The notes: generated by a model from the sequence alone, not told the origin. 64,000 bases of DNA from JBFXCK01 sp050182275 (GCA_050182275.1 JBFXCK010000001.1:186001-250000), one strand, 5' to 3'. Shown: positions 17,097 through 25,228, numbered from the stretch's first letter. Numbers and translations are program-made.

Positions 17097-17642
17097 ATGA
17101 AAAAATTGGTGATCCTCGACCGCGATGGGGTCATCAACCGCGATAGGATTGATTCCGTCAAAAGCATTAGCGAGTTTGTTTTTTATCCCGATGTGCCGCA
17201 AGCCATTAACCGCCTCAATCAAGCCGGGCTTAAAGTGGCAGTCGCCACCAACCAGTCCATTGTAGGGCGGGGCATTATCACCCAAGAGGAGTTGGACGCC
17301 ATTCATACGCATATGATCCAAGAATTGGGAAAAGCCAATGCCAAAATCGATGCGATTTTTATGGCAACCGATCATCCCGATCAAGCAAGCGCCCGGCGCA
17401 AGCCCGGCGCCGGAATGTTATTAGAGGCGCTAGCCCAGTTCGGCGTTAGCGCTGATGAAAGCGTTGTTATCGGCGATAGCTTGCGTGATTTAGAGGCGGC
17501 GAAAAAGGCCGGTATCGATCGTATTTTGGTGCAAACCGGCAAGGGAAAAGCCCTTGCGGCTGAGGGCTTGCCACCCGCCCTTGAACCTGTTTTAGTGATG
17601 ATGAATTTGTCCATGGCGGTACGCTTCTTATTGAATAGCTGA
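17097..17642 (+). CDS. gmhB: Heptose 1,7-bisphosphate phosphatase-like HAD enzyme
   Basis: A 181-residue HAD phosphatase with nucleophile Asp8 and acid Asp10 (LDRDGVINRD), ATNQSIVGRG, RRKPGAGML and VIGDSLRDLEAAKKAG. It fits GmhB, which makes heptose 1-phosphate for ADP-heptose and LPS core synthesis. One oddity: the zinc-binding cysteines that E. coli GmhB carries before its RKP motif are replaced here by HPDQASA. The enzyme may therefore belong to a zinc-free subgroup or have a different sugar bisphosphate substrate. Lies between ftsX and ydcF. Confidence 0.8.
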   Translation: MKKLVILDRDGVINRDRIDSVKSISEFVFYPDVPQAINRLNQAGLKVAVATNQSIVGRGIITQEELDAIHTHMIQELGKANAKIDAIFMATDHPDQASARRKPGAGMLLEALAQFGVSADESVVIGDSLRDLEAAKKAGIDRILVQTGKGKALAAEGLPPALEPVLVMMNLSMAVRFLLNS

Positions 17643-18289
17643 TGAAACGTTCGATTCCTAAACCCCGTTTAAAGGCGCTGATTCGCCGCGATTTTCGCCG
17701 TCTACTATGGGCGCTTGCGCTGGCCGCCCTATTATTCGGCGCCGGATTGATTTGGTTTGTCGGCACCGTGCCGCGCCAAGTGGCCGATACGGCCACTCGC
17801 ACCGATGCGGTAGTGGTGTTAACCGGCGGCGCTGAACGCTTAACCACCGGCTTGAAGCTTTTGCAGGAAAAACGCGCCAAAATGATGCTGATTTCGGGCG
17901 TTGGTTCCGATGTCGAGGATTTCCGCGAAATTATTTTATACAATAAAAATATCAAAAATAAATCTTGCTGCGTTGAGCTGGGGCGGCGCGCCGAAGATAC
18001 GCTGGGCAACGCTGAAGAGGCAGCTTTGTGGATGCGCACCAATCATCTTTCTTCTTTGCGCTTGGTGACAGCGGCTTATCATATGCCGCGCTCGCTTTTA
18101 GAATTTCAAGCCGCGATGCCCGATGCGGTTATTATTCCGCATCCGGTCTTTCCGGCGAATGTGCGCTTGGATGAATGGTGGAAATCGCCCGGCACAGCGG
18201 GTTTGCTGGCGCGTGAATTTGTGAAATATCTTGTCGCCGCGATTTGGCATCAATTGGTGTGGCCGTTATGGCCATTGCATCACGAGTAG
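17642..18289 (+). CDS. YdcF/SanA-like DUF218 membrane protein
   Basis: A 215-residue protein with a basic N-terminus, one membrane helix (about residues 22-42) and a DUF218 domain: DAVVVLTGGAERL, ISGVGSD, NTRG-equivalent RAEDTLGNAEEAALWM, and VTAAYHMPRSLLEFQAAMP. Relatives such as SanA and YdcF affect envelope barrier properties; the enzymatic activity is unknown. Its ATG overlaps the gmhB stop by one base, and the gene is followed by plsC in an envelope cluster. Confidence 0.85.
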   Translation: MKRSIPKPRLKALIRRDFRRLLWALALAALLFGAGLIWFVGTVPRQVADTATRTDAVVVLTGGAERLTTGLKLLQEKRAKMMLISGVGSDVEDFREIILYNKNIKNKSCCVELGRRAEDTLGNAEEAALWMRTNHLSSLRLVTAAYHMPRSLLEFQAAMPDAVIIPHPVFPANVRLDEWWKSPGTAGLLAREFVKYLVAAIWHQLVWPLWPLHHE

Positions 18290-18294
18290 CTGGC

Positions 18295-19017
18295 ATGATT
18301 TTGTGGTTGCGCTCGCTGCTTTTTAATATTTTATTCGTCGTTTCATTATTTTTGATTGGCGTATTGGGCTTGCCTTTGGCCTTTATTTCCTTTGGCCTGG
18401 CGTGGAAAGTGGGCCGCGCTTGGGCCAAGACGGTGACTTGGCTGTTCCGCTATGTGGTTGGCTTGGAATATGAGGTGCGCGGCCCGGAAAATATTCCAAA
18501 AGGTTCTTATATTATCGCCTCGCAACATCAATCGACTTGGGAAACGGTTTTCTTTTTGTATTTTTTCAACCGTCCGGCTTTTATTTTGAAAAAAGAATTA
18601 ATGTGGCTTCCTGTTTTCGGCTGGTATTTAGCGTTGTTGCGCCATGTGCCGATTGACCGGGCAGGAGGGTTGAAGGCTTTGCGTAAAGTGGTGGAAAGCG
18701 CCGAAAAAGTTTTGAATCAAGGCCGTCCGGTAATTATTTTTCCCGAAGGAACGCGGGTACGGCCGGGCGAAAGCCAAAGCTATCAAGCCGGCATCGGCGT
18801 TTTGTATGACCGCTTGCAAGCACCGGTTTTGCCTGTTGCTTTAAATTCCGGGTTATTTTGGCCAAAGCGTTCTTTCCTTAAATATCCGGGCAAAGTCATT
18901 GTTCATTGTTTACCGCCTATCATGCCGGGCTTAAATAAGAATGATTTTATGAAAAAACTGGAGCAGGATTTAACGCTTGCCGGTTCGAAGCTATTGCTTA
19001 CATCGTCTGCGGCGTAG
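18295..19017 (+). CDS. plsC: 1-acyl-sn-glycerol-3-phosphate acyltransferase
   Basis: About 240 residues with N-terminal membrane helices (residues 1-45). The acyltransferase motifs are SQHQSTWET (HxxxxD-type motif with Glu in the acidic position), FPEGTRVRPGE and PVLPVALNSG. The enzyme adds the second acyl chain to lysophosphatidic acid at the inner membrane. ATG 18295 is chosen because it follows the ydcF stop; in-frame ATGs at 18244 and 18268 would overlap ydcF. The 3' end overlaps the convergent methyltransferase by 20 bases. Confidence 0.88.
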   Translation: MILWLRSLLFNILFVVSLFLIGVLGLPLAFISFGLAWKVGRAWAKTVTWLFRYVVGLEYEVRGPENIPKGSYIIASQHQSTWETVFFLYFFNRPAFILKKELMWLPVFGWYLALLRHVPIDRAGGLKALRKVVESAEKVLNQGRPVIIFPEGTRVRPGESQSYQAGIGVLYDRLQAPVLPVALNSGLFWPKRSFLKYPGKVIVHCLPPIMPGLNKNDFMKKLEQDLTLAGSKLLLTSSAA

Positions 19018-19738
19018 TAGCGCCCGCGTAAGTGCCGGGTATTGGTAAATAGGCCGGTTTACGGGTGGGTTTGGCGCCGCCGGTTGAATAAATTTCCTTG
19101 CGCGCTTCAATCAATAAAGCGCCGGCAAAGCCGGGCAGCCAATTTTGCCCCAGTTTTTCCCACATTTTCGCCGATGACAGCCACAAGCGGCTTCGCATCG
19201 GCGGCATGAATAAAGCACGCGAGGTGGTAAGCGGCGTGAAATAATGATCGCGCAAAAGGCGCAGCAATTGCTGCAAGCTATAAGGCTGGCCATGGCCAAA
19301 AGGCGTCCGCTCCAGCCGCGACCAAAGCCCCAGACGGTTAGGCACCACCATCAGCACCCGTCCATCGCCAGTTAGGGTGCGCCATACTTCATCCAAAAAG
19401 GCGGTGGGATTCGAGGTGCCTTCCAAACCATGAACAATCAAAATACGGTCCAGCGAAAAATCGGCGAAGGGCAATTGATATTCGTAAGCCAGCGCCACGC
19501 TATTCAAAGGCGTATTGGGCCAGGGAATAACGCCTTGGCTGGCCGGCATTAACGCAATACGCCGTTCGCACGCATCTTTATAGGCATCCAGAAAAGGGGT
19601 GGCATAGCCAAGGCCCAGCAAACGCTGCCCCCGCAAGGAGGGCCAAATCTCGAGAATTTTTTGCCGCAAAATGCGCCGCGTCACCTGCCCTAAAGAGCTG
19701 GCATAAAAATCCCGTAATTCGCCGACATCGTTGAACAT
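18998..19738 (-). CDS. SAM-dependent methyltransferase (Methyltransf_11 type)
   Basis: A 246-residue protein. LLGLGYATPFLD (residues 40-51) is the glycine motif I, EYQLPFADFSLDRILIVHGLE is motif II to post-II, and EVWRTLTGDGRVLMVVPNRLGLW follows. This variant is common in alphaproteobacteria, usually beside a glyoxalase II gene and of unknown substrate. It ends inside the 3' end of plsC. No partner gene is adjacent on the same strand. Confidence 0.8.
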   Translation of the reverse strand: MFNDVGELRDFYASSLGQVTRRILRQKILEIWPSLRGQRLLGLGYATPFLDAYKDACERRIALMPASQGVIPWPNTPLNSVALAYEYQLPFADFSLDRILIVHGLEGTSNPTAFLDEVWRTLTGDGRVLMVVPNRLGLWSRLERTPFGHGQPYSLQQLLRLLRDHYFTPLTTSRALFMPPMRSRLWLSSAKMWEKLGQNWLPGFAGALLIEARKEIYSTGGAKPTRKPAYLPIPGTYAGATTPQTM

Positions 19739-19865
19739 GGCTATAGTTTAAGCACAAAGCTTTAATCTTCTGTAATAAAATGAACGGGTTAGATGTTAAT
19801 TTTTTTGATTGCTAGGGATTTTGAATGTTTTATACTTTACCTTATAGGAAAGGGTTCAATAAACA

Positions 19866-20834
19866 GTGATAAAGCTCACTAATTATAGAATAGCTTTGAC
19901 AGGTTGTGTCGTTGCCGCTGTTATATTCCTGGGCCAACTTTGGAAGCGGCCAGCCAAGCAGGAAGCTCCGGCACCATCCTTGCTTTCCGTCGATCAAGCA
20001 AGCTTGCCCTTACCGTCCCGTCCCAGACTTTCTTTGCCATTGGTAAAACAAGCTGTTAAAGGCGCTTCCCCGGAAAAAACTGTCGATTTGCCAGATTTTT
20101 CTTCAGAGGGCGAGGTTTTTAATTTTTCATTACCTAATTATCAGTTGCGGGTTTATGCCTCTCCCTATCCCGGCTCTTATTTTTTATCCCGCTTAAAATT
20201 TGGCAAGCCAACCGGAGAAGTGGAGAAGGGGCTGGAAGAAACCAGTTCCGAAATATGGTCTTTAATTTCAGAAGAGCAGCTAATTGGATTACAATTGCTG
20301 AAGGAAGAGGGAAAAACCCCTCAACAAGCTGCCATGGATCTTGACTTGCATAGTGTGACTCAGGCGGTTCCGCCTAATTTTGGGCCGGCTTTTATATCGA
20401 TGGATCATTTTGAAGATGGTTCCGCTAGGATCACCATGCTGGGATATTTCGGCATTTCCGGCAATATTCAAGAAGATGCCAGAGTTTTTTATTCCAGCAA
20501 TGGCGATGAAACCTATCGTTGGACGGAAGGCAATAATTATTACGAAGTAATTCAAGATAGAGAAGGGCGCATCATCCAATACCGTTGGGGCCCTGATTCT
20601 TCCCAATTTCATCTTGATGTAAGGCTGGGGGAGGATGGCAAGCCATTTATTTTCAGGCAAGATGGAATTTTACCGCAAGGCGCCTTCCCGCGCATGAATC
20701 ATGGCTCAATCTATGTGCCCCATGCGCCCTATTGGCCGAATTCGCCCTGGCAAGGCCGTTTTGGCTTCCCCCCGCTTGAAAATGAGCCGAGTTCTTATTT
20801 TTTGGTACGAGATAAGATGCGCGAAAGTATTTAG
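19866..20834 (+). CDS. Membrane-anchored or exported protein of unknown function
   Basis: A 322-residue protein with one N-terminal hydrophobic segment (about residues 9-24), then a Pro/Ala/Ser-rich linker to about residue 65. The remaining globular part is rich in aromatic residues and aspartate (for example YRWTEGNNYYEV and IQYRWGP). No known domain is recognised. The GTG start has AGGAAAGGG about 10 bases upstream, and AT-rich DNA precedes it. Codon choice is less GC-biased than the neighbours'. It stands alone between a methyltransferase and the pha operon, overlapping the end of phaB by 4 bases. Confidence 0.6.
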   Translation: MIKLTNYRIALTGCVVAAVIFLGQLWKRPAKQEAPAPSLLSVDQASLPLPSRPRLSLPLVKQAVKGASPEKTVDLPDFSSEGEVFNFSLPNYQLRVYASPYPGSYFLSRLKFGKPTGEVEKGLEETSSEIWSLISEEQLIGLQLLKEEGKTPQQAAMDLDLHSVTQAVPPNFGPAFISMDHFEDGSARITMLGYFGISGNIQEDARVFYSSNGDETYRWTEGNNYYEVIQDREGRIIQYRWGPDSSQFHLDVRLGEDGKPFIFRQDGILPQGAFPRMNHGSIYVPHAPYWPNSPWQGRFGFPPLENEPSSYFLVRDKMRESI

Positions 20835-21559
20835 GCCATATATTGACCGCCGTTAATATCGAAGGTGGCACCGGTGATAAAGCCGCTGTCTTGAGCGGCT
20901 AAAAACACCACCAGGCGCGCGACCTCGGCGCCGGCGCCAAGACGCCCAACCGGAATTTGCGCAACGATTTTTTGGATAATCGCCGCATCAACCGCCTGCA
21001 CCATTTCGGTATTAATATAGCCGGGGGCCACGGCATTAACGGTGATTCCTTTAGTGGCCGATTCCAGCGCCAAAGCGCGGGTGAAGCCGATAATGCCCGA
21101 TTTGGCGGCGCTATAATTGACTTGGCCGAATTGCCCTTTGCGGCCATTGATCGAGGCAATGTTGATAATGCGGCCAAAATTTTGCTCGCGCATTCCCTCA
21201 ATCACGGGGCGGGTCATGTTGAAACAAGAGGTTAGATTGGTTTCAATGACCTTGTGCCATTGCTCGGGCGACATTTTATGAAAAGTGCCGTCCATGGTGA
21301 TGCCGGCGTTGTTAACCAGGATAGAAATTTTCTGACCCAGCTCTTTTTCAACTTGTTTAATGCCATCGGCACAAGCTTGGTAATTGGCGACATCCCATTT
21401 AAAAACATGCACGCCGGTATCGGCCTTGAATTTCTTGGCGGCTTCCTCATTGCTGTGATAGGTCGCGGCCACATCATAGCCAGCGGCCTTTAAAGCCTTG
21501 CTGATATCGGCGCCAATGCCGCGTGTGCCGCCGGTAACTAAAGCTAATTTTTTACTCAT
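20831..21559 (-). CDS. phaB: Acetoacetyl-CoA reductase PhaB
   Basis: A 242-residue short-chain dehydrogenase. The cofactor motif is TGGTRGIG (residues 9-16), NNAG follows at 83-86, and Ser136, Tyr149 and Lys153 form the catalytic set. INGRKGQFGQVNYSAAKSG is characteristic of PhaB. It reduces acetoacetyl-CoA to (R)-3-hydroxybutyryl-CoA with NADPH, giving the monomer for PHA synthase. It is the last gene of the pha operon, and its ATG overlaps the 2H phosphodiesterase stop by 4 bases. Confidence 0.95.
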   Translation of the reverse strand: MSKKLALVTGGTRGIGADISKALKAAGYDVAATYHSNEEAAKKFKADTGVHVFKWDVANYQACADGIKQVEKELGQKISILVNNAGITMDGTFHKMSPEQWHKVIETNLTSCFNMTRPVIEGMREQNFGRIINIASINGRKGQFGQVNYSAAKSGIIGFTRALALESATKGITVNAVAPGYINTEMVQAVDAAIIQKIVAQIPVGRLGAGAEVARLVVFLAAQDSGFITGATFDINGGQYMA

Positions 21560-22125
21560 CTTCTTCTACCTTTTGCTAATTCAAATAGGGGTTTTTGGAA
21601 TTGGCCTATATCATCAGATAAACCAATGCCCAATTGAAATCGGTGTGCTGTTCCCAAACAAGGTAACCAAGAAATCGATGGAGTTTTTTCTTGAACGGGC
21701 ATAACGCATAAAGTAATGTGGGGATCATATTCTTCAGAAGTTGGGGGATATTGGCAATGAGCCTTTTCCAGCAGTTGAAAAACTTTTTGCCGTAAATCAA
21801 GAATTTCCTTATCCGGTCTTGTATCTACCCAGATACTCCAAAAATTATTACGCCCCCAATCATCCAAGCTGCGAAAAAGCAAGCCTGATAAATAGATTTT
21901 ATAGAATTTTTTGAATCGCCTAAGCGCTTGCCGGATTTCATCAAGCGAAAAATTCTTTGGCAAATAAAATTGTACTAAAGTCACATGCGGCAGCGCTTTG
22001 CCATGTGATAGCAAATAGCCCTCTGCGCTATGGCGAAAATGGCGCTGGGCATAATTGATTAAATCGGCCGCTAAACCGTCTTCCGGCAATAAAGCGATAT
22101 TATAGCGTTGCCGGGATTTTTTCAT
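21556..22125 (-). CDS. 2H phosphodiesterase/2'-5' RNA ligase-like protein
   Basis: A 189-residue protein with the two HxT motifs of the 2H superfamily: HVTL at residues 47-50 and HITL at 136-139, spaced as expected for the bilobal fold. Family members open 2',3'-cyclic phosphates or join RNA ends; others act on small cyclic nucleotides. The substrate here is unknown. Its presence between phaA and phaB, with 4-base overlaps to both neighbours, shows co-translation with PHA genes, which is hard to explain by RNA chemistry. Confidence 0.75.
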   Translation of the reverse strand: MKKSRQRYNIALLPEDGLAADLINYAQRHFRHSAEGYLLSHGKALPHVTLVQFYLPKNFSLDEIRQALRRFKKFYKIYLSGLLFRSLDDWGRNNFWSIWVDTRPDKEILDLRQKVFQLLEKAHCQYPPTSEEYDPHITLCVMPVQEKTPSISWLPCLGTAHRFQLGIGLSDDIGQFQKPLFELAKGRRR

Positions 22126-22514
22126 CGTTCATCCCTTGTCCGCGCAAGACGCTGTGCTGCCGCCGGAGCCGAGGGGATTTTTCCGCCGATCGAATAATCG
22201 GGGCGTTGCAAAATATAGCTTTGAAAATCAACCCGCCCGCCGATTAATTGAGCAGCGGTTGTTTGCAAGGTAGTTTTAAATCTGGCCATTTTATTACCGT
22301 CAAAACCGGTTAGAATAAATACATCTAAAATCGGGTCTTGCCGCATGCTTGATGGAGCCGCGGCCAAATCAAGCAAGGCGATTTTGACCCAATCACGGCG
22401 AATTTGCAGCGCAGTAGCAGCAGCTTCGGCCAGCGCATGATGAATTTCCGCTTTTTTCGCCGAGGTTAAATCGGCAAATATTTTTCTGGGAATATAAAAA
22501 TGAATTTCCGGCAT
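22122..22514 (-). CDS. Tautomerase-superfamily protein
   Basis: A 130-residue protein starting MPEIHFYIPRKI. Pro2 would become the catalytic N-terminal proline after removal of Met, as in 4-oxalocrotonate tautomerase and MIF relatives. Residues 1-60 and 61-110 look like the two beta-alpha-beta halves of a fused tautomerase, and the C-terminal 25 residues are a flexible basic tail. AAGGAG upstream lies within the end of phaA, 4 bases away. The substrate is unknown, possibly a keto/enol acid linked to acyl-CoA metabolism. Confidence 0.65.
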   Translation of the reverse strand: MPEIHFYIPRKIFADLTSAKKAEIHHALAEAAATALQIRRDWVKIALLDLAAAPSSMRQDPILDVFILTGFDGNKMARFKTTLQTTAAQLIGGRVDFQSYILQRPDYSIGGKIPSAPAAAQRLARTRDER

Positions 22515-22518
22515 GGTT

Positions 22519-23694
22519 TTAAACTCCTTCTATACACATTGCAATTCCCATCCCGCCGCCGATGCATAAAGTGGCAAGCCCTTTTTTCGCCGAGCGGCGG
22601 CGCATTTCGTGCAACAAAGTCACCAGCACGCGGCAGCCCGAAGCGCCGATGGGATGGCCCAGGGCGATCGCCCCGCCATTGACATTCACTTTGCTTTCAT
22701 CCCAGCCCATGTCTTTGTTGACGGCGATTGCCTGGGCGGCAAAGGCTTCATTGGCTTCGATCAAATCAAGATCACTTATTTTCCATCCAGCTTTTTGCAA
22801 AGCGGCGCGGCTGGCCGGAATAGGGCCTGTGCCCATAATGCTGGGATCAACGCCGCAAGTAGCCCAGGAAGCAATGCGGGCCAGGGGTTTAAGGCCGCGT
22901 TTCTTCGCCGTCTCCGCGCTCATCAGCACGACGGCGGCGGCGCCATCATTGATGCCCGAGGCGTTGCCGGCGGTGACGGTGCCGTCTTTTTGAAAGGCGG
23001 GTTTTAAATTGCCCAGGCTTTCGGCGGTAACGCCGGCCCTGGGGTATTCATCATTTTCAATAATCGTATCGCCCTTTTTGCCTTTGATGGTGATCGGCAC
23101 AATCTCCTCTTTAAATTTGCCAGCCTTTTGCGCGGCCTCAGCCTTTTGCTGAGAGGCGGCGGCGAAATTATCTTGCATTTGGCGGGTGATTTGCCATTTT
23201 TGCGCGACATTTTCGGCCGTAATGCCCATGTGATAGCCGTTAAAAATATCCCATAATCCGTCTTTGATCATGGTATCGGTGAATTGAATGTCGCCCATTT
23301 TCTGGCCGCTGCGTAAATAGGCAGAGTGTGTGGAAAGGCTCATGCTTTCTTGGCCGCCAGCAACGACAATTTGCGCATCACCATTTTTAATAGATTGCAA
23401 GCCAAGCGCAACCGCGCGCAAGCCCGAACCGCATACCTGATTTATGGTGTAGGCGGTTTTTTCCTGCGGAATACCCGCCGCCATTGAAGCCTGGCGGGCC
23501 GGATTCATACCGGCGCCCGCTGTTAGAATTTGGCCCATCACCACTTCATCAACATCATTAGCGGCCACATTGGCGCGGGATAGAGCGGCCTTGATGGCAT
23601 GCTCGCCCAAAGTAGCTGCGGATAGGGTGCCTAAAGACCCCATAAAAGAACCAATCGGGGTGCGGGCGGCGCTAACAATTACAATTTCAGTCAT
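22519..23694 (-). CDS. phaA: Acetyl-CoA acetyltransferase (beta-ketothiolase) PhaA
   Basis: A 391-residue thiolase with nucleophile Cys88 in NQVCGSGLRA. The C-terminal catalytic motifs are GGAIALGHPIGASGCR and CIGGGMGIA, and the substrate-loop region is NEAFAAQA. It condenses two acetyl-CoA to acetoacetyl-CoA, the first step of PHB synthesis. The gene starts 33 bases after phaC on the same strand, with AAGGAGTT upstream of its ATG. Confidence 0.95.
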   Translation of the reverse strand: MTEIVIVSAARTPIGSFMGSLGTLSAATLGEHAIKAALSRANVAANDVDEVVMGQILTAGAGMNPARQASMAAGIPQEKTAYTINQVCGSGLRAVALGLQSIKNGDAQIVVAGGQESMSLSTHSAYLRSGQKMGDIQFTDTMIKDGLWDIFNGYHMGITAENVAQKWQITRQMQDNFAAASQQKAEAAQKAGKFKEEIVPITIKGKKGDTIIENDEYPRAGVTAESLGNLKPAFQKDGTVTAGNASGINDGAAAVVLMSAETAKKRGLKPLARIASWATCGVDPSIMGTGPIPASRAALQKAGWKISDLDLIEANEAFAAQAIAVNKDMGWDESKVNVNGGAIALGHPIGASGCRVLVTLLHEMRRRSAKKGLATLCIGGGMGIAMCIEGV

Positions 23695-23727
23695 GGGAAC
23701 TCCTTATAATCAGTTTCTAGCACGGCT

Positions 23728-24924
23728 TTAGACGTTATTACACCATTTCACGATTTGCGGCCAAACTTGTTTTGGCGCATCCAAAGAGGCCATCATGCCA
23801 ATGTGTCCGGCTTCAACATGGATACAATGGGCGTCCGGCAGGGCTTCAGCTAGGGCGGCAGCGCTGGCTGGCGGCACGATTTTGTCATGTTTGGGAACCA
23901 CCACCAGGCTAGGAACCTCTATATAACGCGCTTGAACATATTTTCCCGCCACCCGCCATAGATTTTTGGCGATCACGTTGCTGCCATACCAGCCCTCTAG
24001 CGCGTCGATCGCGACTTTTCCGGCTAAAGGCACCCCGTCATTAATCCAATCTTCCAAAGCCACGAAACGGCGTTGTTCGGCAGACGGCCTTTCCGGCAGA
24101 GAGGAGAATTTGCGCACCCCCGCTAAGGGATCAAAACTTAAGAATAGCGCTTGGATGACATCGATAGGGAATAAGTTTTTTTCCAATACCGGCCGCCAGC
24201 CTTCGGCCAATTGGCCAAGCGCCTTGGCGCGGGCTTTATCTTCGGTATGAAAGTCAAAAGGCGTGGCCAGGAAAATAAGACCTTTCATGGCTTGCGGGGC
24301 TAGGGCTGCCAACCCCAGCGCCAAGATTCCCCCCATGCAATAGCCCAAGACCAAAGGCGGCTTGCCGCTATCGGCAATGATGGCGGTTAAAGCCGGCAAA
24401 AGCGCCTGGCTAATATAATCGCTTAAGTTCCAGCCGCTTTCGATGGCGCCGGGTTCATGCCAATCTAAAATATAAGGCGCGAAGCCTTGATCGACCAAAT
24501 ATTGCACAAAACTTTGTTCGGGCAGTAAATCCAAAATATAGGCGCGGTTGATGAGGGAAGGGACCAGTAAAACCGGCTTGGCTTTTTTCTTCGCCGCGCC
24601 GTAATAATCAAGGGTGATATTGCCATGCCGCCACAGGGTTTCATGCGGGCTGGGCTGATGGCGGTGAGGGTGTCGATGGTAAAGCGCAACGCCTTGATTG
24701 AAGGCGGCGATTTGCTCAAGACCTGCGGCGCGCAGGGCGTTTTGAAATTCGGGGTTTTCGAGCAGTTTTTGATCCGCTTTTGGCAGGCGTTTGGCGAAGC
24801 CGTTCGAGTTCAGCTTCCAATTGTTCAAGGCGCTCTCTAAGGTCAGATGGGGGAGCAGAGCCAGCTGATGATGCAGGGGTAAAGGACGTGGCCCAAGGTG
24901 CCGTGAAAAAAGCCGAGAAGTCAT
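23728..24924 (-). CDS. phaC: Short-form poly(3-hydroxyalkanoate) synthase PhaC
   Basis: A 398-residue PHA synthase, much shorter than class I enzymes (about 590 residues) and closer to class III size. The lipase-like box GYCMGG holds nucleophile Cys196; Asp347 (PKHDKIVPP) and His374 (EAGHIGMM) complete the triad. The start GPRPLPLHHQLALLP resembles that of short alphaproteobacterial PhaC proteins, so I keep the ATG at 24924 even though the first 70 codons overlap the upstream gene in another frame. It polymerises (R)-3-hydroxyacyl-CoA on the granule surface. Confidence 0.9.
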   Translation of the reverse strand: MTSRLFSRHLGPRPLPLHHQLALLPHLTLESALNNWKLNSNGFAKRLPKADQKLLENPEFQNALRAAGLEQIAAFNQGVALYHRHPHRHQPSPHETLWRHGNITLDYYGAAKKKAKPVLLVPSLINRAYILDLLPEQSFVQYLVDQGFAPYILDWHEPGAIESGWNLSDYISQALLPALTAIIADSGKPPLVLGYCMGGILALGLAALAPQAMKGLIFLATPFDFHTEDKARAKALGQLAEGWRPVLEKNLFPIDVIQALFLSFDPLAGVRKFSSLPERPSAEQRRFVALEDWINDGVPLAGKVAIDALEGWYGSNVIAKNLWRVAGKYVQARYIEVPSLVVVPKHDKIVPPASAAALAEALPDAHCIHVEAGHIGMMASLDAPKQVWPQIVKWCNNV

Positions 24925-25078
24925 TGCTATATTTGGTAAAAGGATTCAGTAAATTGTTTTGCGCTAAAAACCGCTGCATGGCGTCAAAATGCTGCGGGTC
25001 TTGCATCCATGTTAGCAGCTGTTCCTGCCAGGCGGCAAATAATTGCTGGGCTAAGGGTTTCATCGCGTTTTTAGTCAT
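24716..25078 (-). CDS. PhaE-like/phasin-like small PHA-synthase partner
   Basis: A 120-residue protein with an amphipathic N-terminal half (FAAWQEQLLTWMQDPQHFD) and a heptad-type coiled coil LRERLEQLEAELERLRQ at about residues 80-96. A strongly basic Lys/Arg/Ala/Pro tail ends it. This resembles the layout of PhaE or phasin proteins that accompany short PHA synthases. Its last 209 bases are shared with phaC in a different frame. ATG 25078 is taken because the track from TTG 25126 has no better signal; ATG 25063 is also possible. The exact family is not recognised. Confidence 0.6.
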   Translation of the reverse strand: MTKNAMKPLAQQLFAAWQEQLLTWMQDPQHFDAMQRFLAQNNLLNPFTKYSNDFSAFFTAPWATSFTPASSAGSAPPSDLRERLEQLEAELERLRQTPAKSGSKTARKPRISKRPARRRS

Positions 25079-25140
25079 AGAAATGATGTAAGCCAAACCC
25101 AGGCAAAAAGCCAGTTTTTTGCGCAATATACGATTTTATG

Positions 25141-25181
25141 TGCAGTGCAATAAAATTATGCTGCATAGTTTTTGCATTGCA
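25141..25181. promoter_or_regulatory. Probable PhaR operator between pha operon and phaR
   Basis: Inverted half-sites TGCAGTGCAA (25141-25150) and TTGCATTGCA (25172-25181) match at 9 of 10 positions when one is inverted. They flank a central palindrome ATGCTGCAT (25158-25166). TGC/GCA-rich sites are typical targets of PhaR. The right half-site overlaps the -35 hexamer (TTGCAT 25173-25178) of a promoter candidate reading toward phaR with TATAGT at 25195-25200. Binding here could repress both phaR and the divergent pha operon. Confidence 0.6.
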
Positions 25182-25200
25182 GGGCGGTTCAGGCTATAGT
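25173..25200 (+). promoter_or_regulatory. Candidate phaR promoter
   Basis: TTGCAT at 25173-25178 and TATAGT at 25195-25200 are 16 bases apart, 28 bases before the phaR start codon. The -35 element lies in the right arm of the inferred PhaR operator, which fits autorepression. Assigned by pattern only. Confidence 0.45.
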
Positions 25201-25228
25201 GACCCACCCCATAAAAGGAAGGTTAAGC

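Noticed and set aside
21254..23007. Several long frames on the plus strand opposite phaB and phaA
   Set aside because: Their sequences are low-complexity complements of the real genes and no start signals support them.
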